Of a DNA stretch of 57,386 nucleotides, positions 18,014-27,545 are shown piece by piece. Numbering within the stretch: position 1 is the stretch's first letter; every line of letters starts with the position of its first letter. The notes beneath the pieces were generated by a model. That model was not told where the DNA came from. It saw only the letters and a list, made by a program, of their open reading frames with translations, and did not search any database. The stretch is from Firmicutes bacterium AF25-13AC (lineage in GTDB: Bacteria; Bacillota; Clostridia; Lachnospirales; Lachnospiraceae). Where the stretch lies: the NCBI GenBank assembly GCA_003478935.1, contig QUFP01000031.1:1-57386 (forward strand), given 5' to 3'. Both the position numbers and the translations under genes were made by a program.

Positions 18014-20187
18014 TCTCCGATTACCTCCCCATTTACGACCGAACTATCAAATCCAAAGTCCTTAAAACGCTCAATGACTCCGACAGCCCCTTCCTCATCG
18101 GTGTTTGGAAGAAGCACATAAAGGCCATCTGCCAGCACGCCAAAATAGTCGGTCTGTCGCAACTTTTTCTCAAGCTGTTCTGCTGTCTCCTTAAAGTTTT
18201 CAGCCGTATGCTGAATCTTTAACAGCGTACACTCCGTAAGCCCATATCTTCTCGCATCAAAAAACGCTGTTACCAACTGCTTGAATGCGTCCTGTCCCAG
18301 AATATCACTATTCTCGACATAACGTCTTGTGTGCAGCGCTTCCAGATAACGGTTCGCTCTTATGACTGCATTCTGAATCAGATATCCGACTACCGTCAGA
18401 CGATTAGCCTCTGCCAGATTCATACGCTCCCATGGAAGTCCCCACAACATCAGTATGGTCTGCATGGCTTCCTCTGAATAAATGGCGTATGCCATAAGCG
18501 GATAACGGTTGTCCATCGTTTTGTTGATGTAAACGCGGTGATCTCTCAGCTCAGTAACCATGTCCTCCATGTCGGAATAGCGGATGGACTTTCCAAGTCG
18601 CTTTGCCGTCGGTGATGTAAATGAAAAGAGTCTGGCGTAATCACGGTTTGCCACCGTATAAATAGCAGCATCCTGCGTCTCCATCAGCCTTGATAATACC
18701 TGTACTGCATAGAATAGTACCTCCTCAGGTTCTCTTTGGTCAAGCTGTGATGTAATTTCATAAATCTTACCCAAACTATCCTTCTGATTTACAATCTGGC
18801 GCTCAAAGGTGTGCTTCATACGCACGTTGCTATCATTGATATCCGCAATATCACCAAGCTGTCCATTAAGATAATGAATCTGCTCATCGTCTTGATCACG
18901 AATATAACGAATCTGATCCTTCATATATCCGACGGACATACCGACAATGAACAGCTGCGCCATCCATACGTAAGTGCTATAATCCATCAAAACCTCAAAT
19001 CCGGTTTTATCATACATCTGTCGGAAGCAATAACCTGCTATCGCTAGCAGTGCCGAAAAAATTGCCTGCTGCTGTCCATACACAATTGCAAACAAAAGCA
19101 CATATAAAAGATAAAAATCCAGTTTGCTAAAATATGTACTGTTCACTGCTCTGTTATTCAACATAAAAAATGGAATAAAGCAAATCATGTTTTCAATATA
19201 AGGCACCAGCAAACGGAAAATCTGGCGGATACTCTGAAGAATACCTGCTCCCTTTCGATCATCCTGTATCCGCAAAAAGGTATCACTGTGGTGCTTCATA
19301 TACTGAACAACCGTCTTTACTCCTTCCTCATAACTAACAAAGATTCTCCCACCCAGTTCTTCATTATAGCGCACCGCACTCAATACAAGCCGATATCCAT
19401 TTCCAACCGTTTCATCTAAAACTTCCGCCCCCGTCTGTGCGGCTTCGATTATCAGCTTCGCCAGCTGCATCTGACTGATCACCTGACCGGATGAAATCTG
19501 ATAGACTGGATATGTCAGATGGTCAGCCACTGCGATGCGGTAAATAAATTCGATAGCATCATTTTGATGAATCATTGAAAACAAGTTTCTACCATTTGCT
19601 GCAATCTTTCCACTTTTTAACATTTCCAATGTCATCTGAAAACATGGGTCAGTCTGCATTTTCCCTTTTACCGGAGTTCCATACAAATGATCAATGCGAA
19701 CTACAATTGATTCCATGCCACGCGTGCTGTAATAATTTTTGCAGGTTTCCTCTCCCTGCGCTACAGCAAGTGCATGAAAGCTATTGGCCGATACGGACTC
19801 AGTCTCCTGAACATCCTCTGGATAAGATTTTCCAAAAACATTCTCCGAGGACAGATACAAAAAACGGCCATTCTTTACAGATGAATATGCGGAAAGTATA
19901 TTCGTCAAATCTGTAGAAAATTGTACCGCTTCTTTTCTGGCATTTTCCCAACGGTAATGCGTGTCCTGTGCACCAGTAAAAATAACAACATCTGGATTTG
20001 TACTCGCAAAAATCTCTCGTATGCTGTCACTGTCATATTTAAAATTATATTTTTCAAAAACCTTCTGATATGAGGTTCTTACATTTCTGTTTCCAGTCAA
20101 CAAATATACCCGGTGTCCGTCTTTATTAAATTTATTGATCAAACCATCCATTAGCCGACTCTCGCCGCCAATCAGAAAAACGACCAT
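18010..20187 (-). CDS. pelD: Epimerase-like/PelD fusion, c-di-GMP receptor of the Pel-type complex
   Basis: This is a 725-residue protein. Residues 1-310 form an NAD-epimerase-like Rossmann domain (FLIGGESRLMDGL, YLSSENVFG, RIDHLYG). The YxxxK catalytic pair is replaced at FHALAVAQGE, so it may be inactive. Then come about four helices (330-430), a coiled coil, a GAF-like domain (about 470-590) and a degenerate GGDEF domain. In the last, the signature reads LADGLY, but an inhibitory-site RxxD (R677-Q-T-D680) is kept just upstream. That pattern is known for PelD, which binds c-di-GMP to switch on Pel synthesis. The start is ATG 20187, with AGGAGG seven bases upstream. It is coupled to pelE. 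Confidence 0.82.
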   Translation of the reverse strand: MVVFLIGGESRLMDGLINKFNKDGHRVYLLTGNRNVRTSYQKVFEKYNFKYDSDSIREIFASTNPDVVIFTGAQDTHYRWENARKEAVQFSTDLTNILSAYSSVKNGRFLYLSSENVFGKSYPEDVQETESVSANSFHALAVAQGEETCKNYYSTRGMESIVVRIDHLYGTPVKGKMQTDPCFQMTLEMLKSGKIAANGRNLFSMIHQNDAIEFIYRIAVADHLTYPVYQISSGQVISQMQLAKLIIEAAQTGAEVLDETVGNGYRLVLSAVRYNEELGGRIFVSYEEGVKTVVQYMKHHSDTFLRIQDDRKGAGILQSIRQIFRLLVPYIENMICFIPFFMLNNRAVNSTYFSKLDFYLLYVLLFAIVYGQQQAIFSALLAIAGYCFRQMYDKTGFEVLMDYSTYVWMAQLFIVGMSVGYMKDQIRYIRDQDDEQIHYLNGQLGDIADINDSNVRMKHTFERQIVNQKDSLGKIYEITSQLDQREPEEVLFYAVQVLSRLMETQDAAIYTVANRDYARLFSFTSPTAKRLGKSIRYSDMEDMVTELRDHRVYINKTMDNRYPLMAYAIYSEEAMQTILMLWGLPWERMNLAEANRLTVVGYLIQNAVIRANRYLEALHTRRYVENSDILGQDAFKQLVTAFFDARRYGLTECTLLKIQHTAENFKETAEQLEKKLRQTDYFGVLADGLYVLLPNTDEEGAVGVIERFKDFGFDSSVVNGEVIGE

Positions 20188-20259
20188 CAATCCGCCTCCT
20201 TTCTGTATTTTTTATTAACTACAGTTTATAACCTGTTTTTGTCGTTTTCTCTATAGCCA

Positions 20260-20544
20260 TCAAGCTTTTTCTTCTGTTTCCTCAAGAATCCCTGCGGTCT
20301 TCAATGTCTCCAGGATTTCCTCTACATCCTCCCTGACATCCTCCTCATCCACTTGATATTCTCTGCTGACCAACCTAACCAACTGTTCTGCTGTTTTTGC
20401 AGACTCTGCGCGCTCATATATAAATGCTGCCGTCTCGCTCAATGTCAAAACCTGATTAACTGTCTCCGCTGTCTTTCCACAAGGAATCAAAATAAAATCC
20501 TCCATCAGCTGACGAAGCACAAAAGTACCTTTTTTCTTTATCAT
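20260..20544 (-). CDS. PqqD-like peptide-binding (RRE) protein
   Basis: This 94-residue protein has the PqqD winged-helix layout: FVLRQLMEDFILIP, a strand pair, LTLSETAAFIYE, then SAKTAEQLVRLVSREYQVDEE and a helical end. PqqD-like domains bind leader peptides of modified precursors. The start is ATG 20544 (AAGGGG upstream), downstream of a strong promoter and 70 bases ahead of the PelD fusion, so it heads the exopolysaccharide operon. That is an odd partner for Pel. It is a plausible second leader-binding protein for the A1-A3 family. Confidence 0.85.
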   Translation of the reverse strand: MIKKKGTFVLRQLMEDFILIPCGKTAETVNQVLTLSETAAFIYERAESAKTAEQLVRLVSREYQVDEEDVREDVEEILETLKTAGILEETEEKA

Positions 20545-20602
20545 AGCATTCCCCTTTTGTGTTAATATGTGACATTCTTTTTCGGTTCTATCACATTTAT
20601 TT

Positions 20603-20631
20603 AGTATATTCTCTTTTCGTATTCTGTGCAA
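20603..20631 (-). promoter_or_regulatory. Promoter of the pqqD-pel operon
   Basis: On the minus strand: -35 TTGCAC (20626-20631), a 17-base spacer and -10 TATACT (20603-20608), about 55 bases upstream of the PqqD-like start. It is the only strong promoter seen ahead of the 15-kb leftward gene row. Confidence 0.7.
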
Positions 20632-20793
20632 TTCTTCTTTTATAAAATTTTTGTTATACTTTACAATATTCTTCTTTTTCCCATAAAATTTGCAGTTCAC
20701 GTGTTCTCTCTTTTGTGTTATACTAGCATCATGCAATACATACGAAATGTTGAAACGCAAATTTGTTACTATGGAAGGGTTCAAAGATTTTTT

Positions 20794-21987
20794 ATGGAAA
20801 CGTTCGAGCAGATTTTTCTTCAGATTATTCACGATGCCTGTACAAATAAAACTTCTTCAATTGCTATCGCGCCACAGGACATGGATGCTTTGCTTGCGCT
20901 TGTAAAAGATCAATCCTGTGTTCCTTATGTGCTGCCCTATCTGAATGATAAAAGTCGTCTGGAGCCATTGAAGTACCAGACAAAACTGATGATACTGAAT
21001 TACTATCAAATTGATCAGTTCACAAGACGAATTGCTGCGCTTTTTGAAGTGAATCAGATTCCGTATGTTCTTTTAAAGGGCATTAGCCTCGCTGCTTTTT
21101 ATCCAGTTTCGGAATACAGAAAGCTCGGAGATGTGGATCTGTACATCAATGAAAAAGAGCAGTTTGATCGTGCAGGGAAACTTCTTCTTTCAAATGGATT
21201 CAAAAAGGATGATGATGTCAGCGACCATCATCAAGGCTACCTTTACACATTTCCTAAAACTGGCCGAACCTTAATTCTAGAGCTTCATTTTAGGATTGTT
21301 GGACTCTATCAATATGCACCGGCCAACCAGATTGTAGATGCCGTATTTGGCTTCAATGCGTTTCAGCCGGAGCATCAAGTCATCAATGGAACTACTTACC
21401 CAGTTCTTCCGCCGACACAATATACCTTCTATATGCTTCACCACATGCTCAAACACTATCTCTACAGTGGCTTTGGCATCCGTCTGTTATGTGATTTCAC
21501 ATTTTATCTGGAGCATTTTTATAGTCAGATTGATTTTGACCAGATTCATAGTTGGTGCCATGACTCGAAAATCCTGCACCTATATGAAATCATTCTGGAA
21601 ACGTGCCGTATCTATCTGGGTCTTTCAGAAACAGTTGATCCCACCGTCCATTATGATCGCAAAGACTGTGAATCCTTTATACAACAGCTTCTTGTTGGCG
21701 GCGATGTCAACAAAGCAAATGCGGCTGCCCTTGTTGGAAGCACCTCTTACAACCGCATTACACCATTTACCTACTTAAAAGAAGGGCATCTGCAAATGCA
21801 TGTACGCTTTCCAAAGCTTGGAAAATGCCCACTGCTATGGCCTGCTCTTTGGATAATTACATTCGTCTGTTTCTTGCATAATACCTACACCCTTCGCAAT
21901 ACGACATTAAAAGAAACTCTTCGTTCCTTTAAACAGGACAACCAGCGATCCAAGCTTCTTCGTATTTTTGACAACACAGATGACTAA
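20794..21987 (+). CDS. Nucleotidyltransferase-fold protein (PF14907-like)
   Basis: This protein of about 397 residues has VLLKGISLAAFYPVSEYRKLGDVDLYI, the Lys...Gly...DxD pattern of the uncharacterised nucleotidyltransferase family PF14907. Proteins of this family sit beside PqqD, HPr kinase-related and lasso-type genes in many bacteria, where their role is unknown. ATG 20794 is the first plausible start after a TATACT -10 box (20719-20724), but its ribosome site (GGAAGGG) is distant, so an upstream start at 20731 is possible. It is divergent from the PqqD-like gene and ends in a strong terminator. Confidence 0.8.
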   Translation: METFEQIFLQIIHDACTNKTSSIAIAPQDMDALLALVKDQSCVPYVLPYLNDKSRLEPLKYQTKLMILNYYQIDQFTRRIAALFEVNQIPYVLLKGISLAAFYPVSEYRKLGDVDLYINEKEQFDRAGKLLLSNGFKKDDDVSDHHQGYLYTFPKTGRTLILELHFRIVGLYQYAPANQIVDAVFGFNAFQPEHQVINGTTYPVLPPTQYTFYMLHHMLKHYLYSGFGIRLLCDFTFYLEHFYSQIDFDQIHSWCHDSKILHLYEIILETCRIYLGLSETVDPTVHYDRKDCESFIQQLLVGGDVNKANAAALVGSTSYNRITPFTYLKEGHLQMHVRFPKLGKCPLLWPALWIITFVCFLHNTYTLRNTTLKETLRSFKQDNQRSKLLRIFDNTDD

Positions 21988-22010
21988 ACACATCTGTGTT
22001 GTCTTTTTTA
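21971..22010 (+). terminator. Terminator of the nucleotidyltransferase gene
   Basis: A perfect 12-base stem (ACAACACAGATG with CATCTGTGTTGT) surrounds an 8-base loop that contains the stop codon. It is followed by CTTTTTT. Confidence 0.85.
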
Positions 22011-22025
22011 TCATCCTAATATTTA

Positions 22026-22994
22026 TTATCTTAATAAGCAAATCAACAATTTATATTCAATTCCAAGATATGGATTTTTCAGCGCCGCTTTTCGTTTTTT
22101 TTGAATTTCTCTTTTGAGTTCCTTCTTCAATTTTCTCTTTTCTCCTGAATCAGACAGCTTTCTTAAATTCACATAACAATACAATAATGACTTCACCACT
22201 TTAAACTCGGCACATAATTGTAGCTGAGGCAGCTGTTCTCGAATAAATTGCTCATTGTCCAGGCTATTATAATAATAGTCTACATTACGAATTGAAAAAC
22301 AAGACGTTGTAATGCTATTCTCCCGAATTCTGTAAAAATAGGTCGGACGATTCACAAACACAATCTTCTTACACTGTGCATATGCGTGCAATACAGTCAC
22401 TTCATCATCATTGATTCTTCCTTGTGGGAACCGCAGCGTTTCAAATATTTCTCTTCGGAATAACCGATTCCACATAGCAGATGCATTCAAAAGCAGATTT
22501 TTAATAACCCCCTCTGATGTCTCGCACGTTGCCTTGTATGAAAATGTATTTTTCGGAAATTTCAATTTTCCATTCTGATCTTTAACGGTAACGCAACCGC
22601 CCACCGCACAGTCTGCTTTGTATTTCTTTATGTATTTATACATCCATTCATATGCCCTTGGCGAAATCCAGTCATCACTGTCAATAAAGCTTATATATGC
22701 TCCCGTTGCCGCTTCTATTCCATCATTTCTTGCCCGGGCGACACCTGTATTCTCCTTGTGAATTACACTTATACGCGCATCCTTTTTGCTATACTCGTCA
22801 CAAATCTTCCCACATCCGTCTGGCGAACCATCATCAATCAAAATAATTTCCAGATTCCTATAGGTCTGCTGCAACACACTATCCAAGCATTTCGGAAGAT
22901 AAGCTTCTACCTTATATACAGGTATAATAATACTTATTTTTTCTTCTTTCATTTCGTTTTTTGTTTTGGTTTTTATTTCTGCTTTTGTTTCCAC
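22026..22994 (-). CDS. Family 2 glycosyltransferase
   Basis: This 322-residue protein has the GT-A N-terminus IIIPVYKVEAYL, LIDDGSPDGC and catalytic ISFIDSDDW, with a basic C-terminus rich in Lys/Arg. It transfers a sugar from a nucleotide donor in the cytosol. A GTG start at 22994 has AGGAG eight bases upstream; the ATG at residue 15 is an alternative. It is the last gene of a three-gene glycosyltransferase operon. Confidence 0.85.
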   Translation of the reverse strand: METKAEIKTKTKNEMKEEKISIIIPVYKVEAYLPKCLDSVLQQTYRNLEIILIDDGSPDGCGKICDEYSKKDARISVIHKENTGVARARNDGIEAATGAYISFIDSDDWISPRAYEWMYKYIKKYKADCAVGGCVTVKDQNGKLKFPKNTFSYKATCETSEGVIKNLLLNASAMWNRLFRREIFETLRFPQGRINDDEVTVLHAYAQCKKIVFVNRPTYFYRIRENSITTSCFSIRNVDYYYNSLDNEQFIREQLPQLQLCAEFKVVKSLLYCYVNLRKLSDSGEKRKLKKELKREIQKKRKAALKNPYLGIEYKLLICLLR

Positions 22995-23069
22995 TGCACT
23001 TTCTCCTATTTCCTTTTTACGTTTTTCATGCCAGAAACATCTTCTAAACTCTAGTCCATTACAATTTCC

Positions 23070-24203
23070 TTACAAACGATCAAGCAGCCGCTCCCACCGC
23101 GCTGTAATTACATCTGCGTCAAATCGTTTTTGTATTGAGCTGGTATTTTTTGAAAACGCATCTCGAACTTCTTCATTCATTATCAGATACTCCACTTTTT
23201 CTCTCATACGATCTATTGAAAATGGTGGTATCAAAAAACCATTTTTTCCGTCCTCTATTATTTCGGAAGGGCCTGTCTGAATATCAAAACTTACCATCGG
23301 CAGTCCATTTTGTGCCGCCTCTAGCAAAACCATCGGAAGCCCCTCCGAACGCGATGTCATTACATAAATAGATGCCTGCTGCATATATTCACTGACATTT
23401 GAAACATTTCCAGTCAAAATTAGCTGATTTTCGAGTTGATACTTTTTTTGAACAGCCTCTAGCCTTGGACGCTCCTCGCCCTCTCCTAACACATACCATT
23501 TCCAATCCGGATATTTCTTTAAAATCATCGGAAGCAATTTTTCTAATAAATCAATTCCTTTAACCCAGGTCAAACGCCCAGCTGTAATGATACTTTTCTC
23601 CCGCGTGAGCGCATTTTCACTTTGTTTTACTGGCATCATCGGATTATGAATTGTCTGAATGGCATTTCGACGCCCTAGTTTATTTTCATAATTTTTCTGA
23701 TCCTGTCTTGTGAGTGTAATGATAAAATCAGCATTTCTTGCACTAAACCACTGCGCTGCATGACGAAATTTCTGATACATCTTTGACGGCCAGATGTAAT
23801 GATAGTTAAAATGCTCCCACGCAATAATCTTTGTTTTCAGACCAGTAGACGCGGGAACACTTAACAGATCAAGTACCACATCCACATCAATTAAAATATC
23901 AATTTTGTTATTCTTTAAAAAGTGACGAAATCTGGGCACAAGCGGAAGGTATTCAGGACCTGGGGCAATCCACTTTTTTCCTGAATCCAGTTTCGTTTTC
24001 TTTATTTCATCTGGAATTTCAAAAAATGACTTTTCCTTTTGTTCTACAATGCTTAAAATCGAGATATCATATTTTTCCAATGCTTTTAATTTTTGTATGA
24101 TCAAAAGTGTCACTCGCTCGGTACCTCCGCTACGTGTGATATCTCCGCTGAAAAAACAAATTTTTTTCTTCACTTTTCGCTCCATTTCTGTCTGATTTTT
24201 CAC
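23070..24203 (-). CDS. Family 4 glycosyltransferase
   Basis: This 377-residue GT-B enzyme has SGGTERVT near the N-terminus, ITAGRLTWVKGID, VLGEGEERP, and SRSEGLPMVLLEAA for nucleotide-sugar binding and catalysis. It lies between two GT2 genes on the same strand. The GTG start at 24203 has only a weak ribosome site; ATG 24185 is possible. Confidence 0.85.
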   Translation of the reverse strand: MKNQTEMERKVKKKICFFSGDITRSGGTERVTLLIIQKLKALEKYDISILSIVEQKEKSFFEIPDEIKKTKLDSGKKWIAPGPEYLPLVPRFRHFLKNNKIDILIDVDVVLDLLSVPASTGLKTKIIAWEHFNYHYIWPSKMYQKFRHAAQWFSARNADFIITLTRQDQKNYENKLGRRNAIQTIHNPMMPVKQSENALTREKSIITAGRLTWVKGIDLLEKLLPMILKKYPDWKWYVLGEGEERPRLEAVQKKYQLENQLILTGNVSNVSEYMQQASIYVMTSRSEGLPMVLLEAAQNGLPMVSFDIQTGPSEIIEDGKNGFLIPPFSIDRMREKVEYLIMNEEVRDAFSKNTSSIQKRFDADVITARWERLLDRL

Positions 24204-24221
24204 TTTTCCATAAAAATCATC

Positions 24222-25298
24222 TTATTGCACTTTGCGGTATCTTGCCTTTGTAATTTTACTATCCACCTGCAGCATACGAAGCAAAGCAATTCCCGCTGCC
24301 ATCAGTGAATACGCATGAAAGCTGAATAAAACAGAGCCGCACCAAATCACAATTTTCCATGCAGTGCTGTCAATTTTTCGGACAAATTTTCCCTTTGCCA
24401 ATGCCTGCATCGCACTTCTGACAAACGGATCTTTTCCATATTGCTTCAATGCCCTTCTGGCGTCTCGCCAGCCAGCCTGATTTGGCTGCAGCTCCTGCTT
24501 GACAAGAAAGAACGCACCAAAGAAAATATGGAACGCCGCAAGATCAGCCAAATATCCCTTTTTTCCATATTCGCGCTGATATTGCATAAAGTCCTTTGCA
24601 ATGCTAACCCAGACCTCTTCCATTTTTTTCTTATACTTAAAGGTAACAGAATCCTCATTCACACGGTATAACATGACACTCTCGTCAATAAATGCATACG
24701 TTGGATTCCAGAAGCAACAGCGCATGTTATGAGCCTTGTCCTGTGTAAATGGATACGCAGGACAAACTAACTCATGTTCCTTTAAAAAGTCCATTTTATA
24801 AAGCTTTCCCCAGTCATAGGCGAGATGTCCATATTGATAAAACCCTTTAAAGCGAAAATCTGCAGTTCTGGTATATTCACCTTCTTTTAAATGGTGCCAG
24901 TTTTTTTCGCTTACAAACGTCTTGTTAAAACGCCGAAAACTTCCTACTGTAATATCGGCATCCTTTTCCTGCGCTTTTCTTACTAGAAGCTCAACTGCAT
25001 GTTCACCATCCAATTTGTCATCGGAATCCAGAAATAGAATATACTTGCCGCTTGCTTTTTCCATTCCAGAATTGCGTGCCATTCCAAGACCCTGATTTTT
25101 CTTATGGATAACCGAAATATTTGCGTGCTCTCTGCTCAACCGGTCACAGATTTCAGGGCTTTTGTCTGGTGACTCATCATCTACCAAAATAATCTCTAAA
25201 TTTGCGTAAGACTGATTCAATACGCTTTCTACACATTTCTCTAAAAATTCTTCTGTCTTGTATACTGGTATTACTATGCTGACGATCGGATTTTGCAT
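24222..25298 (-). CDS. Family 2 glycosyltransferase, first gene of its operon
   Basis: This 358-residue GT-A protein has SIVIPVYKTEEFLEKC, LVDDESPDKS and ILFLDSDDKLDG, with a C-terminal hydrophobic segment. The start is ATG 25298 behind GTGGAGGCACAA. The three-gene operon is read from its own strong promoter about 85 bases upstream. Confidence 0.85.
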   Translation of the reverse strand: MQNPIVSIVIPVYKTEEFLEKCVESVLNQSYANLEIILVDDESPDKSPEICDRLSREHANISVIHKKNQGLGMARNSGMEKASGKYILFLDSDDKLDGEHAVELLVRKAQEKDADITVGSFRRFNKTFVSEKNWHHLKEGEYTRTADFRFKGFYQYGHLAYDWGKLYKMDFLKEHELVCPAYPFTQDKAHNMRCCFWNPTYAFIDESVMLYRVNEDSVTFKYKKKMEEVWVSIAKDFMQYQREYGKKGYLADLAAFHIFFGAFFLVKQELQPNQAGWRDARRALKQYGKDPFVRSAMQALAKGKFVRKIDSTAWKIVIWCGSVLFSFHAYSLMAAGIALLRMLQVDSKITKARYRKVQ

Positions 25299-25382
25299 TT
25301 GTGCCTCCACTATTACTACTAAGGCTACTAACTATTTAATAGCTTTCTTAGTTATTTTTTCGTGATTATTTTTCTTAGTGCT

Positions 25383-25411
25383 ACTATACCCTCTTTTTAT
25401 CGGTTCGTCAA
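25383..25411 (-). promoter_or_regulatory. Promoter of the three-gene glycosyltransferase operon
   Basis: On the minus strand: -35 TTGACG (25406-25411), a 17-base spacer and -10 TATAGT (25383-25388). Confidence 0.7.
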
Positions 25412-25481
25412 TTGCACGCTTCACAATCCTGTTCACGAGCAAATCGTTTTTCAAACACGTTTCAAAGATTGTTTTATCGAC

Positions 25482-25510
25482 TTGACAATTTGTGGCCTTC
25501 TTTTTACAAT
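25482..25510 (+). promoter_or_regulatory. Promoter of the sugar kinase operon
   Basis: On the plus strand: -35 TTGACA (25482-25487), a 17-base spacer and -10 TACAAT (25505-25510). It is divergent from the glycosyltransferase promoter 71 bases away. Confidence 0.75.
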
Positions 25511-25600
25511 AATAAAATATTAGGTGAACTATTATTCTACAGAAAACTATAGCAGAGGCATGAAATCTACAATGACCTTTATGAAAGGACTAGATTGCTT

Positions 25601-26797
25601 ATGAAATCAAACTGTATAACTATATTTCAAAATACATATCACCGCGACCCTGACGGTGTTTCTTTCTGCCCATACCGCGTCTGCCCACTCGGTGCTCACG
25701 TTGATCATCAGCATGGGCAGGTGAATGGTCTGGCAATTAATTATGGAATTCATATTGCGTATTCCATCAAGCGCAATGGTGTAATCGAATTAAGCTCTCT
25801 GGAGTTTCCAAAGCGTGCACAGTTTCATATTGCCGCTGTTCCGTGGCCAAAGGAAAATGACTGGGCGGATTATCTGCGCGGTGCCACAAAAGTTCTGACT
25901 GACCGCTACCAGCTACGCTATGGTCTATGTGGTGTCATTCAGGGCAGTCTCCCAATCGGCGGTCTTTCCTCGTCTGCTGCCGTCACCATCGCATTCTTAA
26001 CAGCACTATGCACAGTAAACCATATTTATCCAACTGATTCCGAACTGATTTTATTGGCGCAAGAAGCAGAAAATAAATACGTTGGTATTTCCTGTGGTAT
26101 TTTAGACCAGTCATGTGAAATCCTAAGCAAGAAAAACCATCTTCTTTTCCTTGACACAAATGATAATTCATATGAACAGATTCCTGCCAACCAGCATATG
26201 CCAGACTACAAAATTGCCATCTTTTTTTCTGGACTGGAGCGCTCCCTTGTCTCCTCAAAATACAACATGAGACAGGATGAGTGCAAGGCCGCAGCTTATG
26301 CCCTTATGGCTTTTGCTAACATGCCTTATGGAAATTTCCGTGATATTTCTCTGCGCGATGTTCCTGAGGAAATCTTTGCACAATTTAAGGATCGACTTCC
26401 TGATCCATGGCAAAAACGCGCTACTCATTATTACGAGGAAACAGCACGCGCACAGGCTGGTGCTTCCGCTTGGCGAAACGGTAATTTAAATGAATATGGC
26501 CGACTAATTTTTGAAAGCGGCTACAGCAGCATTGCCAATTATGAATGCGGATGTGATGAGTTAAAAACCTTATATACCATTATGCGCTCTACTGATGGCA
26601 TCTATGGCGGACGTTTTTCTGGTGCTGGCTTTAAGGGATGCTGCATGGCCTTTATTGATCCATCCCGTGCTGAACAGATTGCTGAATCTGTTGAGACAAA
26701 GTACCTTGCAGTCTATCCTGATTTAAAAGGGAAATATTCTTTTCATCTTTGCGAAAGTGCTGACGGTGTAAGCGCCCAGATTGACTTACATCAGTAA
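25601..26797 (+). CDS. GHMP kinase, galactokinase-like
   Basis: This 398-residue protein has the galactokinase-type N-terminal PLGAHVDHQHG, the GHMP ATP-loop LPIGGLSSSAA, and GRFSGAGFKGC near the C-terminus. It would phosphorylate a monosaccharide at C-1. The galactokinase signature is altered (AHVDHQHG in place of EHTDYNGG), so the substrate may be another sugar such as an acid or N-acetyl sugar. ATG 25601 is preferred over TTG 25595. It is followed by a nucleotidyltransferase, so the pair fits a kinase-plus-pyrophosphorylase route to an NDP-sugar. Confidence 0.82.
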   Translation: MKSNCITIFQNTYHRDPDGVSFCPYRVCPLGAHVDHQHGQVNGLAINYGIHIAYSIKRNGVIELSSLEFPKRAQFHIAAVPWPKENDWADYLRGATKVLTDRYQLRYGLCGVIQGSLPIGGLSSSAAVTIAFLTALCTVNHIYPTDSELILLAQEAENKYVGISCGILDQSCEILSKKNHLLFLDTNDNSYEQIPANQHMPDYKIAIFFSGLERSLVSSKYNMRQDECKAAAYALMAFANMPYGNFRDISLRDVPEEIFAQFKDRLPDPWQKRATHYYEETARAQAGASAWRNGNLNEYGRLIFESGYSSIANYECGCDELKTLYTIMRSTDGIYGGRFSGAGFKGCCMAFIDPSRAEQIAESVETKYLAVYPDLKGKYSFHLCESADGVSAQIDLHQ

Positions 26798-26822
26798 TGA
26801 ATCGAAAGGAGATTTTTATTTT

Positions 26823-27542
26823 ATGAAATCAATCATACTTGCCGCCGGTTATGCAACACGCTTATACCCACTGACCTTAACGGTTCCCAAACCTCTTCTC
26901 CCTATAAAAGGAAAACCGATCTTGAATTATCTTTTTGATGATATTGACTCGATTGAGCAAATTTCGGAACATGTTATTATTACTAATCACAAGTTTATCG
27001 GCAACTTTGAAAAATGGCTCTCCATTCAGCACTTGCAGCATCCCGTCATCCTACTTGATGATGGAACTAATACAAATGAGGGACGTCTTGGCGCGGTAAA
27101 GGATCTAGCACTTGCAGCTTCATCGCTTTCTTTAACAGATAATCTTCTTGTGCTTGCCGGTGACAATCTAATTGATTTTTCATTAAAAGGATTCGTGTCA
27201 TTTTTTACACAATGCCAAACCTCCTGTGTCATGTGCTATCCTGAAAATGATCTTGCAAAGCAAAAAAAGACAGCGATTATCACAAAAGATTCCAATGGCC
27301 GAATTACATCCTATGAAGAGAAACCAACGATTCCTAAAAACAATTTAGCGGTTCCGCCATTCTACTGCTATCAGAGCAGCGATATAAAAAAAATTCCAGC
27401 TGCCCTTTCTGACGGATGCAGCCCAGATGCCCCTGGAAGCTTTGCTGCCTGGTTAAGCAAACATACTGTGCTTCATGCATGGGAGATGCCAGGACACCGA
27501 TATGATATTGGCGATATCAACAGTTACAAGGAGCTTTTATAA
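26823..27542 (+). CDS. Sugar-1-phosphate nucleotidyltransferase
   Basis: This 239-residue protein has the pyrophosphorylase signature ILAAGYATRLYPLT...PKPLLPI at the N-terminus, a catalytic LAGDNLIDF and YEEKP. It would make an NDP-sugar from the product of the kinase next door. The start is ATG 26823, with AAAGGAG about 11 bases upstream. It lacks the C-terminal beta-helix of bifunctional enzymes. Confidence 0.83.
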   Translation: MKSIILAAGYATRLYPLTLTVPKPLLPIKGKPILNYLFDDIDSIEQISEHVIITNHKFIGNFEKWLSIQHLQHPVILLDDGTNTNEGRLGAVKDLALAASSLSLTDNLLVLAGDNLIDFSLKGFVSFFTQCQTSCVMCYPENDLAKQKKTAIITKDSNGRITSYEEKPTIPKNNLAVPPFYCYQSSDIKKIPAALSDGCSPDAPGSFAAWLSKHTVLHAWEMPGHRYDIGDINSYKELL

Positions 27543-27545
27543 AAT

